NCBI RefSeq assembly: GCF_034064985.1
Contig: NZ_CP139249.1
Coordinates: 1,054,001-1,118,000, forward strand
DNA: 64,000 nucleotides
From: Acinetobacter pittii
Lineage (GTDB): Bacteria > Pseudomonadota > Gammaproteobacteria > Pseudomonadales > Moraxellaceae
Reading direction: 5' to 3'
Part shown: positions 28,171 through 35,314 of the stretch, one piece after another
Layout of the letters: each line of letters starts with the position of its first letter
Numbering within the stretch: position 1 is the first letter of the stretch
The notes under the pieces: model-generated
Databases searched by the model: none
What the model saw: only the letters and a program-made list of their open reading frames with translations
What the model was told of the DNA's origin: nothing
Made by a program: the position numbers and the translations under genes

Positions 28171-28473
28171 ATGAGTGAGTTTAAAGTCGGGGATAAGGTT
28201 GTTGTTAAGAATGCGCCTTTCTTTCCAGATGATCATTTCATCCAAACAGTAAAAGCTGAGGATGTTGGTCAGTGGTACATGCATTCATGGAGATTGGCGG
28301 AGCCTGCTGAAGTACAAGCGGGTTTCCGCAAGGGATGCAAGGCTTTTGATGATTATTGGTACGGACGCAGCGAAGCGGAAGAAGTCAAAGCAATTGAACT
28401 TTTAAACGACCTAGGCGACGACTTCCCAATCGAAAACCACATTTCGCCAAACTGCAAAGTGGGGGATGTGTGA
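28171..28473 (+). CDS. Hypothetical phage protein, 100 aa
   Basis: ATG at 28171 with AAGGAG before it; an upstream in-frame extension is a shadow of the membrane-protein gene. The N-terminal FKVGDKVVVKNAPFF resembles a small SH3/KOW-like barrel. No named family. Confidence 0.6.
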   Translation: MSEFKVGDKVVVKNAPFFPDDHFIQTVKAEDVGQWYMHSWRLAEPAEVQAGFRKGCKAFDDYWYGRSEAEEVKAIELLNDLGDDFPIENHISPNCKVGDV

Positions 28474-28880
28474 TGGATAAGTGTAGAGAAGAGTTTGAGC
28501 GTTCAAAAACATTTAAATATTTCTATTCGGTGCTTATGCATTTTGATGAGGAGTTGAATTGTTACTCATCTAATAACAGTTTAAGAGTGCGAGATGCAGA
28601 GTTATTAACAGCCGCATGGTGGTCATTCCAAGAACAGCAAGCGAAAGTGGAGGAGCTGCAAACCCTATATACCCAACAAGGAATAAACATGTTGAAGATG
28701 CAAAAGCGGGTGGACACGGCAATTAGGTTGCTTGTTGAAGCTGAGTTATATCAATCAGAGCCCAACATAGACTTGGCAGTAAAAACGCTCAAGGGGGATC
28801 AATACGATGAACATCGCAAGAAAGCAGAAGAGGCCATCTCAAAAGGTGCAAGCCTAACCAACCATAGGATTGAGCTATGA
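28473..28880 (+). CDS. Hypothetical phage protein, 135 aa, coiled-coil centre
   Basis: TGATG coupling to the previous gene. The middle (WSFQEQQAKVEELQTLYTQQG) is a predicted coiled coil. This type of protein is frequent in accessory early regions of phages; no function known. Confidence 0.58.
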   Translation: MDKCREEFERSKTFKYFYSVLMHFDEELNCYSSNNSLRVRDAELLTAAWWSFQEQQAKVEELQTLYTQQGINMLKMQKRVDTAIRLLVEAELYQSEPNIDLAVKTLKGDQYDEHRKKAEEAISKGASLTNHRIEL

Positions 28881-29329
28881 CCACATTCAAAGAGGCTCAA
28901 ATCATCATCGGCATCGATCCTGACTTAGAAAAGTCGGGAGTTGCCATTCTTGGCAGTGATCTTCAACTAAAAAATATGACGTTTCCTGAAACTGTTGAGC
29001 TATTCAGAAATGAACAGGACAGCATCAAAAAGGTTGTCATTGAGGCAGGCTGGGAAAATAAGAAGGCTAACTTCAGAGTAGGTGGTGGTCACTCAAGACA
29101 AGTGAATGAGCAGATTGCTAGACGCGTTGGGATGAACCATGCAACAGGCATCTTGTTAGCAGAAATAGCACAGGCTTTAGGCTTAGCAGTTTTACTGGTG
29201 AAGCCTACTAAATCAAAGCTCAATGCAGAGCAGTTTAACAAGATTACAGGTTGGCAAGGGCGTACGAATCAAGAGCAGCGTGACGCAGGCATGTTGATTT
29301 GGGGAATGAGCGGGAAGAAGGTGGTGTGA
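28877..29329 (+). CDS. RuvC-like Holliday-junction resolvase
   Basis: 150 residues with an RNase-H fold. GIDPDLEKSG (from residue 12) carries the first catalytic Asp, VVIEAGW the Glu and NQEQRDAGMLIW the C-terminal acidic residue, all as in phage RuvC-type resolvases. It would cut branched recombination and replication intermediates before packaging. ATGA and TGATG overlaps link it to its neighbours. Confidence 0.78.
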   Translation: MTTFKEAQIIIGIDPDLEKSGVAILGSDLQLKNMTFPETVELFRNEQDSIKKVVIEAGWENKKANFRVGGGHSRQVNEQIARRVGMNHATGILLAEIAQALGLAVLLVKPTKSKLNAEQFNKITGWQGRTNQEQRDAGMLIWGMSGKKVV

Positions 29330-29490
29330 TGAGAAGAAGAACTGATTATGGATTGCTATGGATTTTATTTGGTGTGCTTCTGCTTGTAGTTGGAATCGGG
29401 GGCACTTTAATTAACGCAAAAATGGTTTGTCAAAAACAAGAAGTGTTCTGGATTAGAGGCACTCAATACAGTTGTTCAATATTTAAATAG
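29329..29490 (+). CDS. Small phage membrane protein, 53 aa
   Basis: ATG overlaps the resolvase stop (TGATG). One membrane span (LLWILFGVLLLVVGIGGTLI) and two cysteines in the outer tail. No family recognised. Confidence 0.58.
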   Translation: MRRRTDYGLLWILFGVLLLVVGIGGTLINAKMVCQKQEVFWIRGTQYSCSIFK

Positions 29491-29504
29491 GGTTAGGTGA
29501 CGGT

Positions 29505-29945
29505 ATGAATGCGGCAGTAGTAACACCAGTAATGGATTGGAATAAATACACGATAGATGGATGGCTAGAGCAGTTCGGCGCTTGGTGTGAAACTGTGCGC
29601 ATGAAAGGAGGGGATTTACCAGATGGATTGCATATCAATCAGATCTATTGGCTAATGCGTGAAGCAGGCAAAGAGGTTCCAAAGGGTAAGGCTTACATTC
29701 GTTGTGAGATCAATGATTTTGAAGCGGATCAAGTGCAGACACTATTGCGAAGCATTCTGCGGTCCGAGAAGGTTGATTATCAAGCTAAGTATGCAGTGAT
29801 GTGTTTGATTAAGCATAAGGTCGAAAATCGATCTTTAAGTGCGGTGGCTGGCATTACAAACCAGTCTAAAGCTCAGGTAAATATCATGGTTGGATGTGCA
29901 AGATTTTTTCTTCACGCACATGATAAAAGATTAAGAATATCATGA
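29505..29945 (+). CDS. Possible late antiterminator (Q-like) protein
   Basis: 146 residues. The pattern WLEQFGAWCETV near the N-terminus, and LIKHKVENRSLSAVAGITNQSKAQVNIMVGCARFFL near the C-terminus (helix-turn-helix-like), resembles antitermination proteins of the Q type. It is the last gene of the closely packed early operon. The assignment is by general pattern, not by a decisive motif. Confidence 0.42.
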   Translation: MNAAVVTPVMDWNKYTIDGWLEQFGAWCETVRMKGGDLPDGLHINQIYWLMREAGKEVPKGKAYIRCEINDFEADQVQTLLRSILRSEKVDYQAKYAVMCLIKHKVENRSLSAVAGITNQSKAQVNIMVGCARFFLHAHDKRLRIS

Positions 29946-29960
29946 GTTTAATTGTTTTTA

Positions 29961-30011
29961 TGGTATAATATTTAAGCAAGCCATACAGGTGCTACCAACA
30001 CCTATATGGCT
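29961..30011 (+). promoter_or_regulatory. Extended -10 promoter and 5' hairpin of an autonomous cassette
   Basis: TGGTATAAT (29961-29969) is a consensus extended -10. The transcript would begin a few bases before a 13-bp stem (AGCCATACAGGTG, 29979-29991, with CACCTATATGGCT, 29999-30011, one mismatch). A nearly identical promoter (TTATGGTATAAT) stands before the gene at 31764. Confidence 0.6.
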
Positions 30012-30039
30012 CTAATCAAATTGAAATTGAGGCTCCAAA

Positions 30040-30609
30040 ATGACTGTGCGCAATAATACTTGCGTAGCCACAGCTATGCAACGTCGTCACCAAAATTTTA
30101 TGAAACTCTTAGAATTAACCTATGAGGACTTTGATTATGATTTCTCTAGAGTAGTCTTTGATAAGGATGTTGAATCAACAGTTGAGATCAAATGCCCGAA
30201 ACATGGTTGGATAAGAACTAGGGCAAAGAAGCTATTAGCAGGTAGAGGATGTGTAGCCTGCAATGAAGAAAGCTTAATGGACCAAGGAGCAATGATTTAT
30301 CTAATTCGCTGTTATGATGAGCAAGAAGAGTTCTATAAAATTGGAATTACTACCAAATCCCTAGAGGCTAGATTCCCTGATAATAGTAGGCTTCCATACC
30401 AGTTTGATGTATTAAGTTTGCAAAATGGAGATAGAAAGAAGCTCTATAAATTTGAGACTTTGCTATTAAGACTTTTGGAAAAATACAGATATACACCTAA
30501 GAAAGACTTTTGTGGTCGAACTGAGTGTTTCAGCAATATTGATCTAATTAGGCAGAAATTTAATATTTTTGATGCATTTGGTGTTGACTCGTTTAAACGC
30601 GCGGTATAA
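30040..30609 (+). CDS. Putative GIY-YIG-type endonuclease with N-terminal zinc-ribbon-like repeat
   Basis: 189 residues. Residues about 45-80 (IKCPKHGWIRTRAKKLLAGRGCVAC) form a C-H/CxxC treble-clef-like unit found in DUF723 and homing-nuclease-associated proteins. Residues about 92-150 (MIYLIRC, EFYKIGITTKSLEARF, then a conserved E in KFETLLLRLLEK) fit a GIY-YIG fold. It has its own promoter and terminator and is not overlapped by neighbours, unlike the surrounding operon, so it looks like an inserted selfish or accessory gene. Confidence 0.65.
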   Translation: MTVRNNTCVATAMQRRHQNFMKLLELTYEDFDYDFSRVVFDKDVESTVEIKCPKHGWIRTRAKKLLAGRGCVACNEESLMDQGAMIYLIRCYDEQEEFYKIGITTKSLEARFPDNSRLPYQFDVLSLQNGDRKKLYKFETLLLRLLEKYRYTPKKDFCGRTECFSNIDLIRQKFNIFDAFGVDSFKRAV

Positions 30610-30615
30610 CATTTC

Positions 30616-30687
30616 TGGTATAGTGCGCTTGAGTAGTCAGGTTCACTAGCGTTATTTCAAAAGCTCACTTAATCGTGGGCTTTTTTG
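30616..30687 (+). other. Promoter-terminator unit without ORF (possible small RNA)
   Basis: A third extended -10, TGGTATAGT (30616-30624), is followed about 35 bp later by a terminator hairpin (AAAGCTCAC / GTGGGCTTT with T run, 30658-30687). Transcription would give an RNA of about 55-60 nt. The terminator also serves the upstream endonuclease gene. Confidence 0.45.
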
Positions 30688-30694
30688 CTTTTAT

Positions 30695-30774
30695 GCCCTA
30701 CAAGCTTAGAACATTGGATTCCGATGTGCTGGACTGGATTTCTAGTCGATGCTTAAACGTAGGGCTATTTTTTT
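30695..30774 (+). other. Structured RNA-like element upstream of the 37-aa gene
   Basis: GCCCTAC (30695-30701) pairs with GTAGGGC (30759-30765). Inside, AAGC/GCTT and GACT/AGTC can also pair. An 8-9 nt T-rich run follows and runs straight into GGAGG (30775-30779). Could be a leader attenuator or a small structured RNA. Confidence 0.45.
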
Positions 30775-30784
30775 GGAGGTTCAC

Positions 30785-30898
30785 ATGCTCCGAAGAATTA
30801 AGCAGGTCTTTTGCATACATGTTTGGGAATATGGGTTGGATTACAACGACGACCCAATCAAAGAATGCAGAAAGTGTGGAAAGATTAAAGTAATTTAA
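30785..30898 (+). CDS. Mini zinc-ribbon protein, 37 aa
   Basis: ATG at 30785 with GGAGG 5 nt before it. The product MLRRIKQVFCIHVWEYG... ends ECRKCGKIKVI: the CxH and CxxC pairs make a compact zinc knuckle, a type seen among very small phage proteins. It lies in a different frame from a longer ORF (30675-30893) that has no ribosome-binding site. Confidence 0.6.
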   Translation: MLRRIKQVFCIHVWEYGLDYNDDPIKECRKCGKIKVI

Positions 30899-30980
30899 TT
30901 TACTATTGAGAATTCAATAACTTATTTGCAATTATGTATGTTTTGTAGTCTACTGAGCATGTCTTAATCTTTGAGAGAAA

Positions 30981-31229
30981 ATGCTTGTGTTTGGCTATAT
31001 TGAAACTTTAGACGTGATTGACTCTAATGGTGATAAGTCTCAATTAGAGAAGTGTAGAATCGATTCAAATGAGGCAGTCTACACTCAAGGTGATCTAGAA
31101 GGCATACATATTGGCAACATGCTCATTAGAACTTATTCAGATGGGTTTACTGAGCGATTCAAAATTATAGGCATATCTGGACCAACACTAATACCTGGTG
31201 TTAAAAAGATTGAAGTTGTAGAAGTGTAA
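30981..31229 (+). CDS. Hypothetical phage protein, 82 aa
   Basis: Beta-rich soluble protein (MLVFGYIETLDVIDSNGD...); no family recognised. GAGAGAAA precedes the ATG. Followed by a terminator. Confidence 0.55.
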   Translation: MLVFGYIETLDVIDSNGDKSQLEKCRIDSNEAVYTQGDLEGIHIGNMLIRTYSDGFTERFKIIGISGPTLIPGVKKIEVVEV

Positions 31230-31231
31230 TT

Positions 31232-31262
31232 AAAAGCCCCGCCAAGTGCGGGGTTTTCTTTT
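31232..31262 (+). terminator. Terminator
   Basis: GCCCCGC / GCGGGG stem with loop CAAGT and T-rich tail, directly after the 82-aa gene. Confidence 0.75.
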
Positions 31263-31273
31263 TTGGGGTGAAC

Positions 31274-31477
31274 ATGGACACAATCGAAGCGAAGAAGAAT
31301 TTAGAGATCTATAAGCGTAATCTTAGCCGGTTAGAAAACTATAACCACTTATTCAGCAGCCATACGTTTAAGACTGAATGTCAGCGTGAAGTAAATACTC
31401 TCAGAACTAGAATAGAGAACTTAGAAAATGCGCTCGCAAAAGAGGCTAAACGAAATAAGAGCGCTACCATGCGTTAG
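31274..31477 (+). CDS. Coiled-coil hypothetical protein, 67 aa
   Basis: ATG at 31274 with GGGGTG before it. Almost entirely helical with heptad spacing (NLSRLENYNHLF, TLRTRIENLENALAKEAK). Overlaps the HNH gene start by 50 bp. Confidence 0.55.
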   Translation: MDTIEAKKNLEIYKRNLSRLENYNHLFSSHTFKTECQREVNTLRTRIENLENALAKEAKRNKSATMR

Positions 31478-31709
31478 ATGCGGCTATCCTCACTCACAAG
31501 CGGCTCATTCTAATAGCTCAAAACACGGAAAGGGTCGTGGTATCAAGGCAAGCGATTTATACACAGTTCCACTATGTTATATCTGCCATGCTGCATTTGA
31601 TAAGTTTGAATTAGGCACAAGACAAGAATCGGAAGCTCTATTTGATGGTTGGTTAGAAAAGACCGAATTAATGTTAAAAATAGATACAAATTCAGACGAT
31701 GTTTTCTAA
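31428..31709 (+). CDS. YbcO-like HNH/zinc nuclease-fold protein
   Basis: 93 residues. CVRCG, AAHSN, KHGKGRGIKASDLYTVPLC and CHAAFD give the CxxC...H...CxxCH layout of the YbcO/DUF1364 family found in the nin-like region of lambdoid phages. Probably a recombination-related or homing-type endonuclease. The overlap with the upstream frame is unusually long (50 bp). Confidence 0.68.
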   Translation: MRSQKRLNEIRALPCVRCGYPHSQAAHSNSSKHGKGRGIKASDLYTVPLCYICHAAFDKFELGTRQESEALFDGWLEKTELMLKIDTNSDDVF

Positions 31710-31725
31710 TTAAATCATGTGGTTA

Positions 31726-31734
31726 TGGTATAAT
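31726..31734 (+). promoter_or_regulatory. Extended -10 promoter of the 31764 cassette
   Basis: TGGTATAAT, within TTATGGTATAAT shared with 29958-29969. No good -35 is visible, consistent with extended -10 use. Confidence 0.6.
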
Positions 31735-31763
31735 TTAACTCTATAAATCAATGGTAAATTCTA

Positions 31764-32228
31764 ATGAAAATTAGCCTAGAAATTGATGTGCCAGAGTTTG
31801 ATTGGATTGATACTCCAACACTATATAGAACGCCAATTGGTGAGTTTAGTGACATACAAGAAGTTAAAGAAATTGGTCGTTTAATTGAATATCTGCAACG
31901 CCTTGATGATATTGAGTGGATTATTAACTCCAACCATCAACATGTTCGACATCCATTTTGTAGAGAGTTGATAAGAGATAGATTGGGATTTATTCCTGAA
32001 AATCTAATCTGGCATTTTGGTGAGAAGCTAAGCTACTTTCTACAGCAATTTGAAGATAGAACTGGATATAAATTTAGTGAATATAAATTTCAATATCATG
32101 TTTTATCTAATGGCAAGAAGATTCAATTTAAAACCTTCTCAATGATGTTTGATACTGAAGAAGAAGCTTTGAGACACATAGCAAAGGTTTATACATCAAG
32201 AAGTGATTTTAAGTTTGCTAAGATTTAA
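31764..32228 (+). CDS. Unknown protein in an autonomous transcription unit, 154 aa
   Basis: Begins MKISLEIDVPEFDWIDTP. Soluble, mixed alpha/beta, rich in aromatic residues, with histidines in NSNHQHVRHPFC. No family recognised. It has its own promoter (31726-31734) and terminator (32273-32294) and is separated from the surrounding overlapping genes, the signature of a moron or accessory cargo gene. Confidence 0.65.
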   Translation: MKISLEIDVPEFDWIDTPTLYRTPIGEFSDIQEVKEIGRLIEYLQRLDDIEWIINSNHQHVRHPFCRELIRDRLGFIPENLIWHFGEKLSYFLQQFEDRTGYKFSEYKFQYHVLSNGKKIQFKTFSMMFDTEEEALRHIAKVYTSRSDFKFAKI

Positions 32229-32272
32229 AACAGAGCGGATGCTTAATCTTAAAGATGACGAAATATTTTAAC

Positions 32273-32294
32273 TGAGCCAATAGGCTCTTTTTTT
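32273..32294 (+). terminator. Terminator of the 31764 cassette
   Basis: GAGCC / GGCTC stem, loop AATA, then seven T. Confidence 0.82.
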
Positions 32295-32306
32295 GTGAGA
32301 ATTAAA

Positions 32307-32534
32307 ATGGCTCAACCAGGAACATTTACCAAGTGTAAGAAACAAATTGAAGGTGCAATTAAACGTCAAACTAAGAAAGGCGAAAACTTTTGTGCAATGG
32401 ATCTTCCTTACCACCTTAAAGAAGATAAAGAATTAACAGATGCGTATCTCCAAGAATTAAAAGATCGCGGTTTCACTATTGAAATTAGTACGCCTTCTGA
32501 TTGGCCAGAGTTATGCGGGAAAGTGAAATGGTAA
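32307..32534 (+). CDS. Hypothetical phage protein, 75 aa
   Basis: ATG at 32307 (MAQPGTFTKCKKQIEGAIKRQ). Basic N-terminal half, then SDWPELCGKVKW. Small alpha/beta protein; no family recognised. Overlaps the next gene by 7 bp. Confidence 0.55.
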   Translation: MAQPGTFTKCKKQIEGAIKRQTKKGENFCAMDLPYHLKEDKELTDAYLQELKDRGFTIEISTPSDWPELCGKVKW

Positions 32535-32710
32535 AGCCTATTGTAGAAATACTAGAAGATAAATTTGAAGATGAGCTCTTGGCTTTTCTAAATCAATTCC
32601 AATTAGAAAATGACTGCAAAATTAAAGAGTGGTCGTTTGTTCCTGATGGTAGCAGTAACTATACATTGCGCGTTGAGATTGAAAAGGAAGATTCAAATCT
32701 AATGTGCTGA
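32528..32710 (+). CDS. Hypothetical phage protein, 60 aa
   Basis: ATG at 32528 (MVKPIVEILEDKFEDELLAF). Acidic; no family recognised. Ends 11 bp before ninB. Confidence 0.5.
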   Translation: MVKPIVEILEDKFEDELLAFLNQFQLENDCKIKEWSFVPDGSSNYTLRVEIEKEDSNLMC

Positions 32711-32721
32711 GTGAGGTCAAA

Positions 32722-33204
32722 ATGGAATTCCGACAAGTTGTTAAGAACCATTGCGACATTGCACCAGTAACTAACTTTCTTAATGTGAATCATGCAAAGG
32801 CAGCGAGTGAAGGGAAGCCGTTGGTTGTATTGATTGCACCTCAAGAGAAAGATCGTTCAAAGGCTCAAAACCGTTTGTACTGGATGTGGCTTAACCAATG
32901 GTCTAAGAAGCAGGGAACGGATAAAGACTACGAACATCTGTTCTTTAAGAAGAACTTCCTAGCCAAAATCTATGATCGTGATGACGTTGGCCAATACAAG
33001 AAAACATTCAAGGCTGTTAGAGATCTGAAGGATTCTAAGCATCCACTTTACCAAGATGTGGCAAACGGCCTATGCGAGCTAATGAGCACTACAGATGCAA
33101 GTACAGCTCAATTCACTGAATACCTAACCGACATTCACGCATTCTGCAACAAACAAGGGTGTTATTTGGAAACGCCTGATGATCTTAAGTACGTGTTGGA
33201 GTGA
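32722..33204 (+). CDS. ninB: NinB-like recombination protein
   Basis: 160 residues from ATG 32722 (GAGGTC before it). The core KDRSKAQNRLYWMWLNQW is the NinB signature (RS..QN.LYW..L), and the C-terminal STAQFTEYLTDIHAFCNKQGCYLETPDD fits the family. In lambda, NinB (Orf) mediates RecFOR-type recombination by binding ssDNA. Confidence 0.82.
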   Translation: MEFRQVVKNHCDIAPVTNFLNVNHAKAASEGKPLVVLIAPQEKDRSKAQNRLYWMWLNQWSKKQGTDKDYEHLFFKKNFLAKIYDRDDVGQYKKTFKAVRDLKDSKHPLYQDVANGLCELMSTTDASTAQFTEYLTDIHAFCNKQGCYLETPDDLKYVLE

Positions 33205-33209
33205 AAATT

Positions 33210-33269
33210 ATGTTTGATTGGGTCTCTTTGGAGATGGTCGCCAAAATAGTAAAGGAAAAAAACGCATGA
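33210..33269 (+). CDS. Candidate micro-gene, 19 aa
   Basis: ATG at 33210 with GGAG before it, ending in an ATGA overlap with the next start at 33266. Product MFDWVSLEMVAKIVKEKNA, amphipathic. Could be a coupling leader peptide rather than a functional protein. Confidence 0.3.
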   Translation: MFDWVSLEMVAKIVKEKNA

Positions 33270-33460
33270 AGACTACAAAACATTCTCAACTTGAGTGTGG
33301 AATTATCCCCAAAGGCACTCAGATTAGTATTAATGGCATTCCATTTGTCCTTCAAGAAGATGTCAAAGGAAATGCTTCACAAGAATATATTAATAAAACA
33401 ATCCAAGACCAAAATGATTTCTTTAATGGAATTGGTGTAGTTAGTGGTAAATGTGAGTAG
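33266..33460 (+). CDS. Hypothetical phage protein, 64 aa
   Basis: ATG at 33266 with AAAGGA before it (MKTTKHSQLECGIIPKGTQI). No family recognised. Directly upstream of terS. Confidence 0.5.
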   Translation: MKTTKHSQLECGIIPKGTQISINGIPFVLQEDVKGNASQEYINKTIQDQNDFFNGIGVVSGKCE

Positions 33461-33467
33461 GTGTTAA

Positions 33468-33911
33468 ATGGAAGAACAAATCAAAGGCGCAGAACCCCTT
33501 GAAGATGAACGCCATGAGAAGTTCTGCCAAGAATATATAGCAAATCCTAAGTTAAGAATTTCTGAGGCAGGCGAAGCAGCTGGCTATGAGCATCGTCAAA
33601 ATGCGTGGACTGTGTATAAACGTCAGGATGTTCAAGATCGGATTGCATATCTAAATCTTGAGCGAATGGCCGACTTGCGTGTTGATCAGTACTTGGTTAT
33701 TAAAAACCTTAGAGACATCGCTGAACAAGCTATGGCAGAGGGTGAATTTTCTGCTGCCAACAAAGCCAATGAACTTCTAGGCAAGCATATGAATATGTTT
33801 GGCGATAAAGTCGAGCATAAACATGTTGGTGGTGATGGTGGTGAAATCAAGGTTGCAACAAACGCAACTCTTACAATCAATGTGGTGAAGCCTAATGGAG
33901 ATAAAACTTGA
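33468..33911 (+). CDS. terS: Terminase small subunit
   Basis: 147 residues, Terminase_2-type. N-terminal helix-turn-helix domain (EKFCQEYIANPKLRISEAGEAAGYEH) recognises the pac/cos site; the central helical part (AEQAMAEGEFSAANKANELLGKHM) forms the oligomer. It overlaps terL by 17 bp. Confidence 0.85.
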   Translation: MEEQIKGAEPLEDERHEKFCQEYIANPKLRISEAGEAAGYEHRQNAWTVYKRQDVQDRIAYLNLERMADLRVDQYLVIKNLRDIAEQAMAEGEFSAANKANELLGKHMNMFGDKVEHKHVGGDGGEIKVATNATLTINVVKPNGDKT

Positions 33912-35313
33912 TGTGATTGAAGCCTTTGTTCCATTGTACTACCCAAAGCGCTTCAAATCGTTCTTTGGTGGTCGTGGTGGTGCTAAATCACAAGAGTTTG
34001 CTCAATACATTGTTTACCGTGTAAATGCTTTTGGGGATAAATGGGTTTGTGCTCGTGAATTCCAAAACTCAATTGAGGATTCTAGCTATTCGTTGCTGGT
34101 TGAAAAAATCTACAATGCTGGCTTGCAAGATGAGTTTGATATTCAGGCAACAAAAATAATCCACAAAACTAATGGCGGGAAAATCGATTTCGTTGGTTTA
34201 TCTCGCAACATTATGTCTTTCAAGTCCAAGTTCGGCTACAACGGCATGTGGATTGAAGAGGCAGAAACAGTTTCTCAAAAAAGCTGGGATATCTTAAAAC
34301 CTACAATTCGTGAAGAAGGGTCTGAGATTATTGTTTCTTGGAACACAGGCGATACTACAAGTCCAACATACAAATTACTTGCCGCACCTTACATAGAAGA
34401 AATTAATAAGAATGGATTCTATGAAGATGATTACATCTACACCGCAAAAGTTAACTATTGGCATAACCCCTACTTTGGGGAGCCGCTAAAAACCGAAATG
34501 GAGCGCTGTAAGGCGTCTAACTTCAAAGAATATCTTCATATCTGGTGTGGTGAGCCTAAGGCTGAATATGATGATTCAATTATCATGTCTGAATGGGTGG
34601 ATGCTGCAAAAGATGCTCATAAGAAACTACCTCATCTGAAGGCGATTGGCGAACTCGTTACAAGTTTTGACCCTGCTGACACAGGCAAGGATGCAAAAGG
34701 CTTAACTCATCGACATGGGCCTATTATCTTGCAAGTTTTGCAGAAAAAAGACGGTGATTTGGATGATGCAATTGCTTGGGCATTTGATGAAGCCTTTGAA
34801 AAGCGCTCAGAAATTTTAGTTTATGACTCTGTTGGTGTTGGTGCTGGCGTAAAAGTTGGACTTAAGGAACGCATATTAAACAAGCCAATTATTGTGCATG
34901 GATTTGGTGGGGCAGATGCGCCAACCAAAGGCAAGTATAAGGATGACAAGAAGAATGAAGATGTCTTCTTAAATAAGCGTGCTCAATACTGGTGGTTGCT
35001 TCGAGATCGCTTGGAAAACACCTATAGAGCAGTCGAGAAGGGTGAATATTTTGACCCAAGAACAATGATAAGCATCTCATCAGAAATCAAGGACTTTGAG
35101 CAATTAAAATCCGAGCTGGTTAGACAGCAACGTAAGAGAACATCAGGCTCAAGGTTAATACAATTGGTTAGTAAAGCTGAAATGAAGAAACAAGGCATTC
35201 CTTCACCAAACATGGCTGATTCGCTTGCGATGAGCTTTGCAATTGATGACTTACCAAAGCAAGAGCAATCAGCACCACCTCCACCTAAAGCCGCTTCATC
35301 TTGGATGGGATAA
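33895..35313 (+). CDS. terL: Terminase large subunit (PBSX/Terminase_3 type)
   Basis: DNA-packaging ATPase and nuclease, 472 aa. Walker A-like FFGGRGGAKS near residue 26, Walker B MWIEEAE near 118, coupling motif SWNTGD, and the RNase-H-like nuclease domain beginning TSFDPADTGKDAKG near 256. The C-terminus ends in a proline-rich tail. Starts within terS. Confidence 0.94.
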   Translation: MEIKLDVIEAFVPLYYPKRFKSFFGGRGGAKSQEFAQYIVYRVNAFGDKWVCAREFQNSIEDSSYSLLVEKIYNAGLQDEFDIQATKIIHKTNGGKIDFVGLSRNIMSFKSKFGYNGMWIEEAETVSQKSWDILKPTIREEGSEIIVSWNTGDTTSPTYKLLAAPYIEEINKNGFYEDDYIYTAKVNYWHNPYFGEPLKTEMERCKASNFKEYLHIWCGEPKAEYDDSIIMSEWVDAAKDAHKKLPHLKAIGELVTSFDPADTGKDAKGLTHRHGPIILQVLQKKDGDLDDAIAWAFDEAFEKRSEILVYDSVGVGAGVKVGLKERILNKPIIVHGFGGADAPTKGKYKDDKKNEDVFLNKRAQYWWLLRDRLENTYRAVEKGEYFDPRTMISISSEIKDFEQLKSELVRQQRKRTSGSRLIQLVSKAEMKKQGIPSPNMADSLAMSFAIDDLPKQEQSAPPPPKAASSWMG

Positions 35314-35314
35314 A

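Noticed and set aside
30695..30765. Possible tRNA (7-bp terminal stem over 71 nt)
   Set aside because: No T-arm consensus, D-arm or proper anticodon arm can be drawn, and no CCA-type 3' context; treated as a structured element only.
30675..30893. 72-aa ORF on the plus strand
   Set aside because: It starts inside the terminator/structured element, has no ribosome-binding site, and overlaps in another frame the 37-aa gene at 30785 that has GGAGG and a zinc-knuckle sequence.
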